64,000 bases of DNA from CAYOHP01 sp964403795 [NCBI: uncultured bacterium] (GTDB taxonomy: Bacteria > Muiribacteriota > UBA6191 > CAZXTJ01). Below are positions 1 through 8,840 of the stretch, in pieces. Under the pieces are notes generated by a model that saw only the letters and a program-made list of their open reading frames with translations, did no database searches and was not told the origin of the DNA. The position numbers were made by a program, and so were the translations under genes. How positions within the stretch are numbered: position 1 is the first letter of the stretch; every line of letters starts with the position of its first letter. The DNA lies in assembly GCA_964403795.1 (NCBI GenBank), contig CAYOHP010000019.1, forward strand, positions 1 to 64,000. The letters run 5' to 3'.

Positions 1-227
1 ACCGTCAGCGCCCGGGTCAGCCACTGGTCCATGGCCCTGAGCTCCCCCAGGCGTCCCAGCACGTTGGCGTAGTGGAAGGCGTAGGAGTAGCGCTCCTTGG
101 GACCGAGCGTCGCCTGCAGCGAGCGCAGGCGAGGGTCCTCGTAGGCCTTCCTGGCCTCGTCGTGGAGCTCGAGCTGCTCGAAGCGCTGGGCGTCGTCGAG
201 CAGGGCCATGAACTTGGCGATCGACAC
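1..227 (-). CDS. Partial hypothetical protein (N-terminal end only)
   Basis: The first ~75 residues of a minus-strand gene that runs off the left edge. The GTG start gives MSIAKFMALLDDAQRFEQ, followed by a mainly helical sequence (LHDEARKAYEDPRL, YSYAFHYANVLGRLGELRA) that resembles helix-turn-helix hairpins of TPR-type scaffolds. No catalytic motif is visible in this part, so no function is given. A TACACT -10 box ends 8 nt before the GTG, which supports this start and a leaderless message. It is divergent from the large cyclase/nSTAND gene, with 64 bp between the start codons. Confidence 0.55.
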   Translation of the reverse strand, partial: MSIAKFMALLDDAQRFEQLELHDEARKAYEDPRLRSLQATLGPKERYSYAFHYANVLGRLGELRAMDQWLTRALT

Positions 228-235
228 GACCCGCG

Positions 236-241
236 AGTGTA
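236..241 (-). promoter_or_regulatory. Putative -10 box (TACACT) of a leaderless promoter
   Basis: On the minus strand TACACT lies 8 nt before the GTG at 227, the distance expected if transcription starts at or next to the start codon. No clear -35 is seen. The same arrangement recurs at several genes in this window. Confidence 0.4.
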
Positions 242-291
242 GCAGCGGCCCGGATTTGGAACCCGCAGCCCACCTCGGCACCATAGGGCCC

Positions 292-3200
292 GTGGCAGAC
301 GCCCGGCGTGCCGAGCTCCGGACCCTGATGACCGCCGACCTGGTCGGCTTCTCGTCCCATCTCCGCACCGACGAGGACGAGGTGCTCCGGCTGCTGACCG
401 AGAGCTACTACCGGCTGGCCGACCAGCGGGTCTCGGAGCAGGGCGGGATCCTGTTCCGCAAGGAAGGGGACGCGGTCTGGGCCAGCTTCCCCAGCGCCCT
501 GGGGGCGGTCCGGGCGGCGATCGCCCTCCAGGAGGACATGATGCTCCGCAACCTGGCGGAGCTCTCCGGACTGACCCTCTCGCTCAGGGTAGGCATCCAC
601 CTCGGGGACGTGACCATCACCGGCGACGGCGACCACCTCGGCCATGCCCTCTCGGTGACCAAGAGGCTCGAGACCGCCTGCCCCGAGGGCTCGATCCTGG
701 TCTCCGCTCCCGTCCACGTGCAGGTCGCCGACCGGGAGCTCGGCTTCCGGTTCCGCTCGCTGGGGGAGATCGACCTCAAGGGCGTCGGCCGCTACGAGGC
801 ATGGGAGGGGACGCTCTCCCCGGAGCGCCTGGCCGAGCTCCTGATCCAGACCGGCACCCAGCGGACCGGGCAGGCCGGACTCCGGCTGCTGGTGCTGGCC
901 GACCTCTCCACCCTGCTCGGCTCCTGGAAGGACCGGATCACCTGGGAGCGCAGCGCGGTCGCGGCCTTCCGCAAGGCCGGGGCCGAGTTCCACCGGAGCC
1001 GCGAGGACCAGGTCGCCATGGTCCTGCCCCCCGACCCGGCCCTGCGTCGCCTGCTGTCGGACCGCTCGCTGGCCGGTCCCCGCATGGTCGTCACCGTGGG
1101 CGACGTCGCCACCGGGCTCGACGAGCAGGGCGATCTGGCGTCCCTCTCCGGGACGATGGTGGAAGACGCCTGCGACGCCCTCGGTTCCACCGGCCTGGAG
1201 ACGGACGTGGTGCTGGTCACCGGACCCGCGGCCCGCGCCCTGGGAGCCCGCCCCGAGAGCGACCTCCAGCCCGCGGGTCGGGTCGCCAACCGCCGCCGTA
1301 CTCCCCTCTACCGGTTGCGTTCCACCGGGTCCGATCCCATCGTGATGCAGGAGGAGCACGCTCCCCGCTCGCTGGGGGTCCCGGTCCGTAGTCCGGTGCC
1401 CTCGATCATGGACATCCTGGTCGGGGTCCGCAGGGAACGCCGGGACCTCGGCGAGCATCCCCGCCTCCGGGACCTGTGGCTCCGCATGGTGGCGGCCGTT
1501 CCCCGCCTCGAGACCGGGTGCCCCCTGCTCTCGGGTCGTACCGAGTCGATCCTCGCCTCCGAGCCGCTGGCGGAACTGGGGGTGGCGGCCGGCCTCCTCG
1601 CCTCGGCCTCCGGCGCCCGGATCCCGCCGAGGATCCTGGTGGTGGGGAGGTTGGGGGACGGCACCCAGGTGGCGCCGCTGGACCCCATGGACATGGCCTG
1701 GATCGAGGAGCTCGTCGACCGTTTCCGTCCCGGTGCCGTGCTCGGTCCGTCCGGTCTCTCGTCGCTGGTTCCGTCGCGGATCGAGACCGTGGAGGCGGAC
1801 CGTCTCGAGGACCTCGAACCCTGGCTGCGCAGGTCGGGGCACTCCCTGCGGGTGGCGAGCCTGGCCGGGGCTGCCCAGGACGGCCAACTGGCCGTGGTGG
1901 TGGCGGGACCTCTCGGGGGTCCCGAGGAGGGTGCGTCCTGGACCCGTTGGCTGGCCGCCACCACGGGGCGGCCTCCGGTCGACCGGGACCCGCTGGTGGC
2001 CGCCGAGGAGGCGGAGGACCTGATCGGCCGGGAGGCACTGGAGCAGGCCTTCCTCCGCTGGAGCGGGGAACGCCGGGAGCCGATCCTGGTCCGCCAGATC
2101 CTCGGAGTCGGGCCCTCCATGGTGGTCACGACCTTCCCGGACCTCCGCCTCTCCCGGATCACGCTCCCGCCCGGGGACGCCACCGAACTCCTGGCCCTGG
2201 GTGGGGACGCCCAGGACCCGCGCGGGATGGTCCTCACCGAGGCCGATCTCGACCGGCTCCTCGAGCGTTCCCTGCCCCGGGTCGACGAGTGGCGTCGCCA
2301 GCTGGCGGGACGCTCGCTCCTGGTGATGGGCACCCACCAGGGTGCCCGATTCCTGTGGCCGTTCCTGCGCCAGATGACGGGGATGGGCTCCGACCGGGCG
2401 CCGGTCGCCGTCTTCCTCGCGACCTGGAGCCACGATCCCGGCGCCGACGGCTGGTGGGAGCGCCGGGGCGTCCAGGTGCTCGACCACTCCCCGCCCGAAC
2501 TCCTGGACGAGGTCTTCGTCCGGAAGGCGGCCGGGGCCGCTTCCATCCGGAGGATCGAGATCGACCGGGAGGCCGCGCTCCCCCGGTCGGCCTGGCCGGG
2601 ATCCCGGGCCTTCGAGGCCGGCGACCGTCTCCTGTTCTTCGGGCGGGATCGGGAGATCCAGTTGCTGCGGACCCGGCTGGAGGAAGCCCCCTGGGTGGCG
2701 ATCCGCGGTCCCGCCGGCTCGGGCCGGACCTCGCTCCTGCGGGCCGGCCTGCTCCCCTCGCTCCGCTCGGACGGTCGCCGCCTCGTCGCCTACCTCGATT
2801 TCTCCGACGAGGGAGGCATGGGCGACGAGCTCCTCGAGTCGATCCTCCAGGAAGGCAAGGCCCGAGGGGCGATCCTGGCGATCGAGGGTCTGGGAGCCCG
2901 CCTCTCGGGCCTCGACGAGGTCTCGGCCCGGACCCTGCTGTTGCCGCTGGCCTCGGCGGTCTCCGAGGGAGCCCGCCTGCTGGTCTCGCTGCGCAGCGAC
3001 GAGGTCCGGGAGTACGAGGCCCTGGCGACGAGCCTCCCGGGAAGCGGTGAGCCCCCCCCGGTCCTGCAGCTCCTGGACCTCACCGACGAGCAGGCCCGCG
3101 CCGCCATCGCGGGACCCGCGTCGCTCTACGGCATCGAGCTCGAGCCGGGCCTCGACGAGAGGATCGCCGCCGACCTCGACGAGCGGGGGGTGGACCCGGG

Positions 3201-4716
3201 GCTGCTCCAGGTGGTCCTCGGGGCGCTCGACCGGGCCAGGAAGCCGGACCAGGTCTCGCTCTCGCGTCGCGATCTCTCGGCCCAGGGCGACGTGAGGGGG
3301 ATCCTCTCCCAACACCTGGTCACCACCCTCGAGGACCTCGGGCGCGACGAGCGGGAGCTGGCCAGGACCCTGCTCGACCGGCTCGTCTCGGTCGAGGAGG
3401 GCGCCCCCCGGGATGCCGAGGCCATGGCGACCGGCCTCGAAGAGCCGCCCAGCCTGGTCGCCTCGGTCCTGTCCCGGTTGGTGGCAGCCCGGATCCTCCG
3501 GCCCCGGCGGCGCGGCGGCAGCGACGAGTTCCAGGTCCGCCACCGGCTGTTCCGGGAGGAGATCCTGGGCTGGGACACCGAAGCCAATCTCTCGCTCCAC
3601 CATGCCCAGGCCACCCTGCGTTCCGCCCACCACAACTGGACCCATTACCAGGTCCTGCCGGGCGCCGAGCTCCTGGACGTGATCCGGACCGAACACCGGA
3701 GGCTGGCGGTCACCGAGGCCGAACGCAGCCTCCTGCTCCGGAGTTCCGCCTTCCATTCCCGGCCCCTGGGCGAGTGGATCCCCGGTGGGCGCGCCGCCTC
3801 CGACCTGGCGAGCCGTCTGGCGGCGCTCGCCGAGGATGCCGGCCTCCCCGACGAGGCCAGGCGCAACGTGCTGGAATCGATGTGCATCCTGCCGCTCGGC
3901 TCCGAAGCGTCCCGGGTGGCGCTCGCCACCGCCGAGCGGGTCGCCCATCCCGGCCTGGTCGCCCGCCTGGCGGCCGGCCCCCTGGCCACCGAACGCCCCG
4001 CCTTCCTGGAGGCGGTACGCCGACGCATGCACCGACGCTTCTTCGGCCCGCAGCGGATGATCCACGTGCCGGCCGGCCCGGCGCTCCTGGGCAGCCGACC
4101 GGAGGAGCGGGAGACGAGGATGGCCGGGATGCGTTTGGACCTCAGACCCAGGATCGCCTCCGAGCGCGACCTGACCGAGGTCGCGGTAGAGGAGTTCTGG
4201 ATCGACCGGCTGCTCACCACCCATGCCGACTACCAGGAACTGGAACCCGGCCATGTGCACCGCTACCCGCCCGAGGAGTCCCGGCACCCGGTGGTCTACG
4301 TGAGCTGGGAGGCGGCCGTCCGCTACGCGACCTGGCTCGGCAAGGCGCTGCCCACCGAGGAACAGTGGGAGAAGGCGGCCCGTGGGGTGGACGGCCGGCT
4401 CTACCCCTGGGGAGACGAGTGGGACCCGACCCGCCTCGAGTCGGCCGAGAGCGGGCGACGGCGCACCTCGCCGGTGGGGTCGTTCCCCGAGGGTGCGAGT
4501 CCCTACGGATGCCTCGACATGGCGGGCAACGTCTGGGAATGGACCGCCTCCGCCTGGAGTCCGGACGGCCCCTTCAGGGTCCAGAAGGGCGGGAGCGCGG
4601 TCAGCTACGAGCCCTTCCAGCGGTGTGCCGCGCGCTTCGAGGGCTACCCGGACTTCATCCTCCAGTACGTCGGCTTCCGCACCGTGTGCACGGCCCTCCC
4701 GCCCATGGAGGATTGA
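292..4716 (+). CDS. Class III cyclase-like / SIR2-like / nSTAND ATPase / FGE-sulfatase multidomain protein
   Basis: A 1474-residue multidomain signalling protein. Residues ~10-180 look like a class III nucleotidyl cyclase domain (TADLVGFS near residue 14, FRKEGDAVWASF, RVGIHLGDV); whether all metal and purine residues are present cannot be settled by eye. A second, degenerate cyclase-like stretch follows to ~residue 345. Residues ~390-745 end in a pattern typical of SIR2-like domains (LLVMGTHQGARFLWPFLRQM, WWERRGVQVLDHS). Residues ~785-1150 are an nSTAND-type ATPase with P-loop GPAGSGRTS, where Arg replaces the usual Lys; the Walker B is weak. The C terminus from ~1254 is an FGE-sulfatase domain (LPTEEQWEKAARG, GNVWEWT, KGGSAV, VGFR). 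GTG at 292 is chosen because the cyclase fold starts just after it; an in-frame ATG lies at 208, inside the divergent gene. Likely a large signal-sensing scaffold; the final activity is unknown. Confidence 0.8.
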   Translation: MADARRAELRTLMTADLVGFSSHLRTDEDEVLRLLTESYYRLADQRVSEQGGILFRKEGDAVWASFPSALGAVRAAIALQEDMMLRNLAELSGLTLSLRVGIHLGDVTITGDGDHLGHALSVTKRLETACPEGSILVSAPVHVQVADRELGFRFRSLGEIDLKGVGRYEAWEGTLSPERLAELLIQTGTQRTGQAGLRLLVLADLSTLLGSWKDRITWERSAVAAFRKAGAEFHRSREDQVAMVLPPDPALRRLLSDRSLAGPRMVVTVGDVATGLDEQGDLASLSGTMVEDACDALGSTGLETDVVLVTGPAARALGARPESDLQPAGRVANRRRTPLYRLRSTGSDPIVMQEEHAPRSLGVPVRSPVPSIMDILVGVRRERRDLGEHPRLRDLWLRMVAAVPRLETGCPLLSGRTESILASEPLAELGVAAGLLASASGARIPPRILVVGRLGDGTQVAPLDPMDMAWIEELVDRFRPGAVLGPSGLSSLVPSRIETVEADRLEDLEPWLRRSGHSLRVASLAGAAQDGQLAVVVAGPLGGPEEGASWTRWLAATTGRPPVDRDPLVAAEEAEDLIGREALEQAFLRWSGERREPILVRQILGVGPSMVVTTFPDLRLSRITLPPGDATELLALGGDAQDPRGMVLTEADLDRLLERSLPRVDEWRRQLAGRSLLVMGTHQGARFLWPFLRQMTGMGSDRAPVAVFLATWSHDPGADGWWERRGVQVLDHSPPELLDEVFVRKAAGAASIRRIEIDREAALPRSAWPGSRAFEAGDRLLFFGRDREIQLLRTRLEEAPWVAIRGPAGSGRTSLLRAGLLPSLRSDGRRLVAYLDFSDEGGMGDELLESILQEGKARGAILAIEGLGARLSGLDEVSARTLLLPLASAVSEGARLLVSLRSDEVREYEALATSLPGSGEPPPVLQLLDLTDEQARAAIAGPASLYGIELEPGLDERIAADLDERGVDPGLLQVVLGALDRARKPDQVSLSRRDLSAQGDVRGILSQHLVTTLEDLGRDERELARTLLDRLVSVEEGAPRDAEAMATGLEEPPSLVASVLSRLVAARILRPRRRGGSDEFQVRHRLFREEILGWDTEANLSLHHAQATLRSAHHNWTHYQVLPGAELLDVIRTEHRRLAVTEAERSLLLRSSAFHSRPLGEWIPGGRAASDLASRLAALAEDAGLPDEARRNVLESMCILPLGSEASRVALATAERVAHPGLVARLAAGPLATERPAFLEAVRRRMHRRFFGPQRMIHVPAGPALLGSRPEERETRMAGMRLDLRPRIASERDLTEVAVEEFWIDRLLTTHADYQELEPGHVHRYPPEESRHPVVYVSWEAAVRYATWLGKALPTEEQWEKAARGVDGRLYPWGDEWDPTRLESAESGRRRTSPVGSFPEGASPYGCLDMAGNVWEWTASAWSPDGPFRVQKGGSAVSYEPFQRCAARFEGYPDFILQYVGFRTVCTALPPMED

Positions 4717-4742
4717 GGTCCTCGCTCCGCATGGGCTAGGAT
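4713..4742 (+). promoter_or_regulatory. Putative sigma-70-type promoter (TTGAGG-18-TAGGAT)
   Basis: The -35 TTGAGG overlaps the stop codon of the large nSTAND gene and the -10 TAGGAT lies 18 bp downstream. It would drive the exported protein starting at 4810 with a leader of about 60 nt that carries a GAGGAGG ribosome site. Confidence 0.5.
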
Positions 4743-4809
4743 CCCGGCGGCGCGGAGCGCCTCCCGGCTCCGACGTCCACGAGAAGCATCGAGTATCGAG
4801 GAGGTCCCC

Positions 4810-5577
4810 GTGTCGTCGTCCCCGCGCACCCTGGTCCGATCCGCTCTCCTGGCCCTCGCCGCGGCCTGCCTGGTCTCGCCGACCCCGGCCGTGGAGCTGG
4901 CCTACGCCTTCCCCGCCGGCCAGCCCTTCGCCTACCGCCTGAAGAACATCGCGGATCCGCCGCAGGGCGGGGACGTGGTCACCACCCTCGACTACACCTT
5001 CACCCCCCAGGGCCAGGGCCCCTTCCACCTCGACGGCACCATCACCGGGACCTCGACCCACGTCACGGTGGGGAACTCGACCCTCGCCTTCGACCTCTCG
5101 CCCGAGGGAGCGGCCTCGAACCTGACCTCGCCCCAGCTCGAGCACCCCACCGACGGCGCCTTCGTGAAGAACGGCCCCGGGCTCTTCCCCCGGCTCCCGG
5201 GAGGCAACCTCTCGGTCGGCACCCGCTGGACCGCCCAGTCGGCGCTGCACGTCCCCAAGATGGACGTCCCCGGCTCCTTCACGACCCTGCGGACGGTGAC
5301 CACCTACACCTACAAGGGACTGGTGGCGCGGGAGGACGAGGAAGCCGGCCAGGCCCACTTGATCGAGAGCACCACCACCGAGGCTCCCGGCGAGCGGGCC
5401 AAGCTCGAGCTCTCGACCCGGACCCTGTTCGACGACTGCAAGGGCCGGCCGATCTCGTCGAAGGCGACCGGGAAGATCAAGGTCAAGGTCTCGCTCATCT
5501 GGATCACCGTCCCGACCAGCTACGAGATGACCGAGATCCAGCCCGGGACCGCCGAGGACGCCGCCCCCTCCGACTGA
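4810..5577 (+). CDS. Exported protein of unknown function
   Basis: 255 residues. The GTG start is set by a strong GAGGAGG site a few bases upstream. The N terminus is a signal peptide (basic RTLVRSA, hydrophobic LLALAAACLVS, likely cleavage near TPAVELA). The mature part is rich in Thr, Asp and Gly with alternating beta-strand patterns (TTLDYTFTPQGQGPFHLDG, GTSTHVTVGN), suggesting an all-beta periplasmic or secreted domain. It has no cysteines apart from one late in the chain, no membrane segment and no recognised catalytic motif. It has its own promoter and ends in a convergent arrangement with the next gene. Function unknown. Confidence 0.7.
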   Translation: MSSSPRTLVRSALLALAAACLVSPTPAVELAYAFPAGQPFAYRLKNIADPPQGGDVVTTLDYTFTPQGQGPFHLDGTITGTSTHVTVGNSTLAFDLSPEGAASNLTSPQLEHPTDGAFVKNGPGLFPRLPGGNLSVGTRWTAQSALHVPKMDVPGSFTTLRTVTTYTYKGLVAREDEEAGQAHLIESTTTEAPGERAKLELSTRTLFDDCKGRPISSKATGKIKVKVSLIWITVPTSYEMTEIQPGTAEDAAPSD

Positions 5578-5584
5578 GGACCTC

Positions 5585-5600
5585 GGGGGGAGATCCCCCT
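5585..5600. terminator. Short GC hairpin between convergent genes
   Basis: A run of five to six G pairs with five C around the 4-5 nt loop AGAT/GAGAT in the 43-bp gap between the convergent genes ending at 5577 and 5621. No T-tract follows, so this is a possible bidirectional terminator only. Confidence 0.3.
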
Positions 5601-5620
5601 CTGGCTCCGACCCCGGAACC

Positions 5621-5980
5621 CTACCTCGGCTCCACCCGCGAGACCTCGACCAGCTGCCATTTGCGGCCGGCCCGTCCCAGCACCGCGGTGACCGCCCAGT
5701 CGAGCTCGAGGAGCTCGCTCGCCTCCTTGGGCACGGCCAGCGGGCCGTAGACCTTGCGCTCGATCATCCCCTCGAGCCAGATCCTGCCGTCCATGACCTT
5801 GACCACCCGGAAGTGGTCCTCGATCTCCTCCTCCTCGCGCTCCCAGTCGAGGCCGGCGGCCCAGCCGTCCAGGATCTCGACCAGGCGAAGAGCCCGCTCC
5901 GCCACCTCGGGGGTGCGCGGGGTGGGCTCCTGGTGGAACAGGCGGGGGAGGTCCTTGTGTCCGCGTCGACGGTTGGCCAT
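5621..5980 (-). CDS. Small hypothetical cytosolic protein
   Basis: 119 residues from an ATG at 5980. The N terminus is basic (MANRRRGHKDLPRLF), then a helical stretch (ALRLVEILDGWAAGLDWERE) and an acidic segment EEEEIEDHFRVVKVMDG before a beta-rich C terminus. There is no signal peptide, membrane span or cysteine pair. Codon use matches the neighbours. Not recognised as a known family; a translation- or RNA-related role is suggested by nothing more than the basic N terminus, so none is assigned. Confidence 0.6.
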   Translation of the reverse strand: MANRRRGHKDLPRLFHQEPTPRTPEVAERALRLVEILDGWAAGLDWEREEEEIEDHFRVVKVMDGRIWLEGMIERKVYGPLAVPKEASELLELDWAVTAVLGRAGRKWQLVEVSRVEPR

Positions 5981-6040
5981 CGGGTCCGTCCCGGCTGTCA
6001 GCCTGCGAGGGGCTACGCCTGCGCCCCGATGGTAGCGCGA

Positions 6041-6070
6041 CGACCGGGCCGGGGGAGCCCGGCCCGGTCG
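6041..6070 (-). terminator. Perfect 13-bp hairpin downstream of the exported protein gene
   Basis: CGACCGGGCCGGG and its exact reverse complement flank a 4-nt GGAG loop, 28 bp after the stop codon of the minus-strand gene ending at 6098. There is no U-tract, which is common for high-GC terminators. It could also serve the region upstream of the gene starting at 5980. Confidence 0.5.
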
Positions 6071-6097
6071 TGGCGACGTCCCGATCGACGGTGGGGT

Positions 6098-6961
6098 CTA
6101 CTCGGCGTGGAGCCGGGCGAAGGCCGCCTCGTCGGCGCTGGGCTCGCCGGCCTCGCTACCGGAGAGCGGGACCAGCACGCCGCCCGCCTCGGTCGACTTC
6201 CAGGTGAAGGTCCCGACGAAGGCGTAGCCGAACTTGTCGGAGGCGTAGCCGGCGGCACCGACCCGGCGCACCCGGACCCGCACCACGTAGCTCTTGCCGT
6301 CCTGGAACCACTCGTCGGCCCCGGCGGTGAACTCGCCGCCCTGGACCACGGTGACGCCCTGGGTCTCGGCCTCGGCCCGGGGCCACTCGCCCTTGGCGAC
6401 CAGGTTCTCCCCGCCGAGGAAACCGCGGCGATGGACCGAGAACGAGTAGTGGGTCTCGACCGAGCCGTTCTCGGCGAAGCCGAAGTCCTGGAACGAGAGG
6501 GACACCGGGCTCTCCACGCCCGTGTAGTCGACCTTGGCGGCCTTCACGGTGGGCGCTGCACCCCGCTCGATCCGGCCCCCGTGGGTGAGGCGGCCGGTGG
6601 CGTACCCCGTCCCGCCGGTCACCATGATGGTCCCCGAGAGGGACGGCCACTTGTGGTAGCTCATCGCCGGGTCGATGGTGACCCAGACCCGATCGGTGTC
6701 GTTGCCCATGAACTGGCCGCGCACCAGGAACATCTCCTCCTCGCCGAGGCGGAGGGCGGCTTCGCCCTGGAGCAGCAGGGTGACGTAGAGATTGGTGAAG
6801 CCCCGGCCTTCGTGGAAGAAGGAGAGGCGGGTCCTCAGGGTGGTGGCAGGTTCCTGCCAGTCCCGGGACACGTAGACCGACTGGGTGCTCTGGGCAGCGG
6901 CCACCCCGGCCAGGACCAGAGAGAGCGCCATCCCCATGGCGCCAGCGAGCTTCGACGACAC
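6098..6961 (-). CDS. Exported protein of unknown function, ends in LHAE
   Basis: 287 residues from a GTG at 6961, preceded by a GGGAGGAA ribosome site. The signal peptide is SSKLAGAMGMALSLVLAGVAAAQ with cleavage likely after AAAQ or AQS. The mature part is beta-rich and hydrophilic (TRLSFFHEGRGFTNLYVTLL, GTIMVTGGTGYATGRLTHGG), with a central Gly-rich stretch and a C-terminal half of strands (SYVVRVRVRRVGAAG). No enzyme motif is seen. The chain ends AAFARLHAE, and another secreted protein in this window (56156-57061) also ends LHAE. An in-frame GTG and ATG further upstream (to 7078) lie in sequence without coding character. Likely periplasmic or surface exposed; function unknown. Confidence 0.7.
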   Translation of the reverse strand: MSSKLAGAMGMALSLVLAGVAAAQSTQSVYVSRDWQEPATTLRTRLSFFHEGRGFTNLYVTLLLQGEAALRLGEEEMFLVRGQFMGNDTDRVWVTIDPAMSYHKWPSLSGTIMVTGGTGYATGRLTHGGRIERGAAPTVKAAKVDYTGVESPVSLSFQDFGFAENGSVETHYSFSVHRRGFLGGENLVAKGEWPRAEAETQGVTVVQGGEFTAGADEWFQDGKSYVVRVRVRRVGAAGYASDKFGYAFVGTFTWKSTEAGGVLVPLSGSEAGEPSADEAAFARLHAE

Positions 6962-7131
6962 GATTCCTCCCGATGGGTCCGGGGTCGTGCCCTGCTCTCC
7001 TGGTCCCGGGGGACTCCCCGGGAGCTCGGCGGCAGACGATTCGCCCCGGCTCCGTTTCCAGGAGGGGGAGGCTAGCACGCCGGAGGGCGCCCCGGTCCAC
7101 CCCGGAGACTATCGAACCCGGGATTCCCGCC

Positions 7132-7563
7132 TCACGCCCCTGCGGGGCGCGCCCGGGGCGGGGAGACCAGCGCCTCGCCGTCGACCACCAGCTCGTCGGC
7201 CTGGTTCCGGCAGGTGGTCCGGAGCAGGACGTGCTTGCCGTTCGGCTTCCCCACGACCTCGACCCGGGCCGTCACGACGTCACCCGGGTAGACCGGAGCC
7301 AGGAACTTCAGGCTCTGCGACAGGTAGAGGGTTCCCAGCCCCGGGAGGTCCATGCCGATCAGCCGGGAGAACCGGCTCGCCACCAGCATCCCGTGGGCGA
7401 TGGGTCTCCGGAACCTCGTGCTGCCGGCGTACTCGGCATCCAGATGGACCGGATTCCGATCCCCGGTGAGCTCCGCGAAGGCGCGCACCGCCTCCTCCGT
7501 GACCGCCCCGGTCTCCTCGGCGAACTGCCCGACCTCGAGCTCGTCATAGGTCCGACCCGACAC
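7132..7563 (-). CDS. MaoC-like (hot-dog fold) dehydratase
   Basis: 143 residues, the usual size of a single hot-dog MaoC domain related to (R)-specific enoyl-CoA hydratases. The hydratase-2 motif is present: FAELTGDRNPVHLD with catalytic Asp and His, then FRRPIAHGML. The GTG start at 7563 overlaps the upstream acetyltransferase gene by 20 nt, so the two are translationally coupled. It is the last gene of a four-gene operon with pseI and two GNATs. MaoC-like dehydratases do occur in nonulosonic-acid loci, so it may act on a sugar-linked or acyl-thioester intermediate rather than in fatty-acid metabolism; substrate unknown. Confidence 0.82.
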   Translation of the reverse strand: MSGRTYDELEVGQFAEETGAVTEEAVRAFAELTGDRNPVHLDAEYAGSTRFRRPIAHGMLVASRFSRLIGMDLPGLGTLYLSQSLKFLAPVYPGDVVTARVEVVGKPNGKHVLLRTTCRNQADELVVDGEALVSPPRARPAGA

Positions 7564-8131
7564 GGACGACCTCCTTCGCGGGAGGGTCGATCTCGGCGGC
7601 CGGCGCCTCGTGTCGGTCGCGGACCCCCGCCCGCCAGTCCTCCGCCAGGATCCCCATCTCCACGATGTCGTGGAAGGCCCCGCCCTTCCGGATGTGGGAA
7701 CGGCGGGTCCCCTCGACCACGGATCCGAATTTCTCGTGGATCTTCACCACGGCCGGATTGGATCCCATGACCTCGCAACAGAGCTTGTGGAGCCCGAGGT
7801 CCTCGAACACGTACCGGAGGACGTTCAGCTCGACGGCCTTGCCGATGCCCTTCCCCCGGACGCTGGGAGACGCCAGGTAATAGGCCCACTCGGCCCTCCG
7901 GTTGACGGCATCGATCCTCACGATGGAGACCAGGCCGACATCCTCGCCGTCCACCTGGATGACCCAGTCGAGCCGGGTCGGATCGGCGGAGATGCTGCGG
8001 AACCACGCCCGCTGCCTCGCCAGATCGGGGACGAAGTCCGTGTACATGTAGGCGCTGACCTCCGGGTCGGTACGCCAGCGCATGATCATCTCGAGATCCT
8101 CGTCGCCGAAGGTGCGGAAACGGATCGCCAC
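7544..8131 (-). CDS. GNAT N-acetyltransferase (possible PseH-like)
   Basis: 195 residues in the RimJ/RimL-type GNAT layout: N-terminal strand VAIRFRTFGDEDLEMIMRWR, core AEWAYYLASPSVRGKGIGKA holding the acetyl-CoA P-loop (RGKGIG), then LGLHKLCCEVMGSNPAVVKIHEKFG. The GTG start at 8131 lies after GGGAGCGTAGG. Position next to pseudaminic acid synthase suggests it acetylates a 4-amino sugar nucleotide, the role of PseH in the pathway. The operon carries a second GNAT and another lies at 39116, so which one is PseH is unclear. The C-terminal ~25 residues are charged and probably disordered. Confidence 0.8.
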   Translation of the reverse strand: MAIRFRTFGDEDLEMIMRWRTDPEVSAYMYTDFVPDLARQRAWFRSISADPTRLDWVIQVDGEDVGLVSIVRIDAVNRRAEWAYYLASPSVRGKGIGKAVELNVLRYVFEDLGLHKLCCEVMGSNPAVVKIHEKFGSVVEGTRRSHIRKGGAFHDIVEMGILAEDWRAGVRDRHEAPAAEIDPPAKEVVRVGSDL

Positions 8132-8132
8132 C

Positions 8133-8840
8133 CTACGCTCCCCGTCCTCTCCCGCCGGCATCCCCCGGGGATGCCGGTTCCGTGGGTGCGGGCCCGGGGG
8201 CGGGCCGGTCCCGGTCACCGGCACAGAGCCCGTGCAGGAGGCTGTCCACCGGCTCCCCTCCTCGCCAGGTATGGTGCACGAGCCGGCCCTCCCGGAGGAA
8301 CCCGGCGGCCTCCAGCACTCCGATGTGCTCCTCCCGGAAGGCATAGGTCTCGGTGTAGAGCCGATGGAGCCCGAGGTCCCGGAACGCCAACTCCTTCACG
8401 AATTCGAGGAAACGGGAGAAGGCTGCAGCGTGGCCCGCGGGCTCGGCGCCCAGGGAGTCGTCGAGGAGGAAGGAGACCTCGGCCCGCCGATGGTCCCAAT
8501 CGATGTTCACCAGGCCCCCGTATCCGATGCAGCGCCCCTCCCGCAGGATCGACACCAGCAGGAAGACGGGCCGTCGGGAGCCGTGGGTCGGCACCACGAC
8601 GTCGCGCCACCAGGCCGCCTGATCCTCCTCGGACAAGGGATGCTTCTGACGCAGGAACCGGATCTGGGCGTTGCGCCACCTGCGGATCGCCTGGACATCG
8701 CACTCCCGAAGGGCCAGGAAATCGAAGTCCCCCACGGCCCACCGGAACCGGCCGGACCGGAACTCCTCGAGCCGTGCCCGGAGCCGATCCTCCCCCGGCA
8801 CACCCGGGTCCTCGGTACCCGATCGCCCCGCCCGGGTCAT
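8133..8840 (-). CDS. Second GNAT-type acetyltransferase in the pseI operon
   Basis: 235 residues. The centre matches GNAT folds: VGDFDFLALRECDVQAIRRW at the start, then RRAEVSFLLDDSLGAEPAGH and the C-terminal LGLHRLYTETYAFREEHIGV and LEAAGFLREG. The acetyl-CoA loop is less canonical than in its neighbour (GAEPAGHAA in place of RGKGIG), so it may bind another acyl donor or be a degenerate copy. The ATG at 8840 overlaps the stop of pseI (ATGA). The tail is Pro/Gly-rich. Likely a sugar N-acyltransferase in nonulosonic acid modification, by context. Confidence 0.7.
   Translation of the reverse strand: MTRAGRSGTEDPGVPGEDRLRARLEEFRSGRFRWAVGDFDFLALRECDVQAIRRWRNAQIRFLRQKHPLSEEDQAAWWRDVVVPTHGSRRPVFLLVSILREGRCIGYGGLVNIDWDHRRAEVSFLLDDSLGAEPAGHAAAFSRFLEFVKELAFRDLGLHRLYTETYAFREEHIGVLEAAGFLREGRLVHHTWRGGEPVDSLLHGLCAGDRDRPAPGPAPTEPASPGDAGGRGRGA

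Noticed and set aside
292-4716. Anti-phage defence island around the nSTAND protein
   Set aside because: No other defence, toxin or mobile gene lies nearby; only the domain make-up hints at it.
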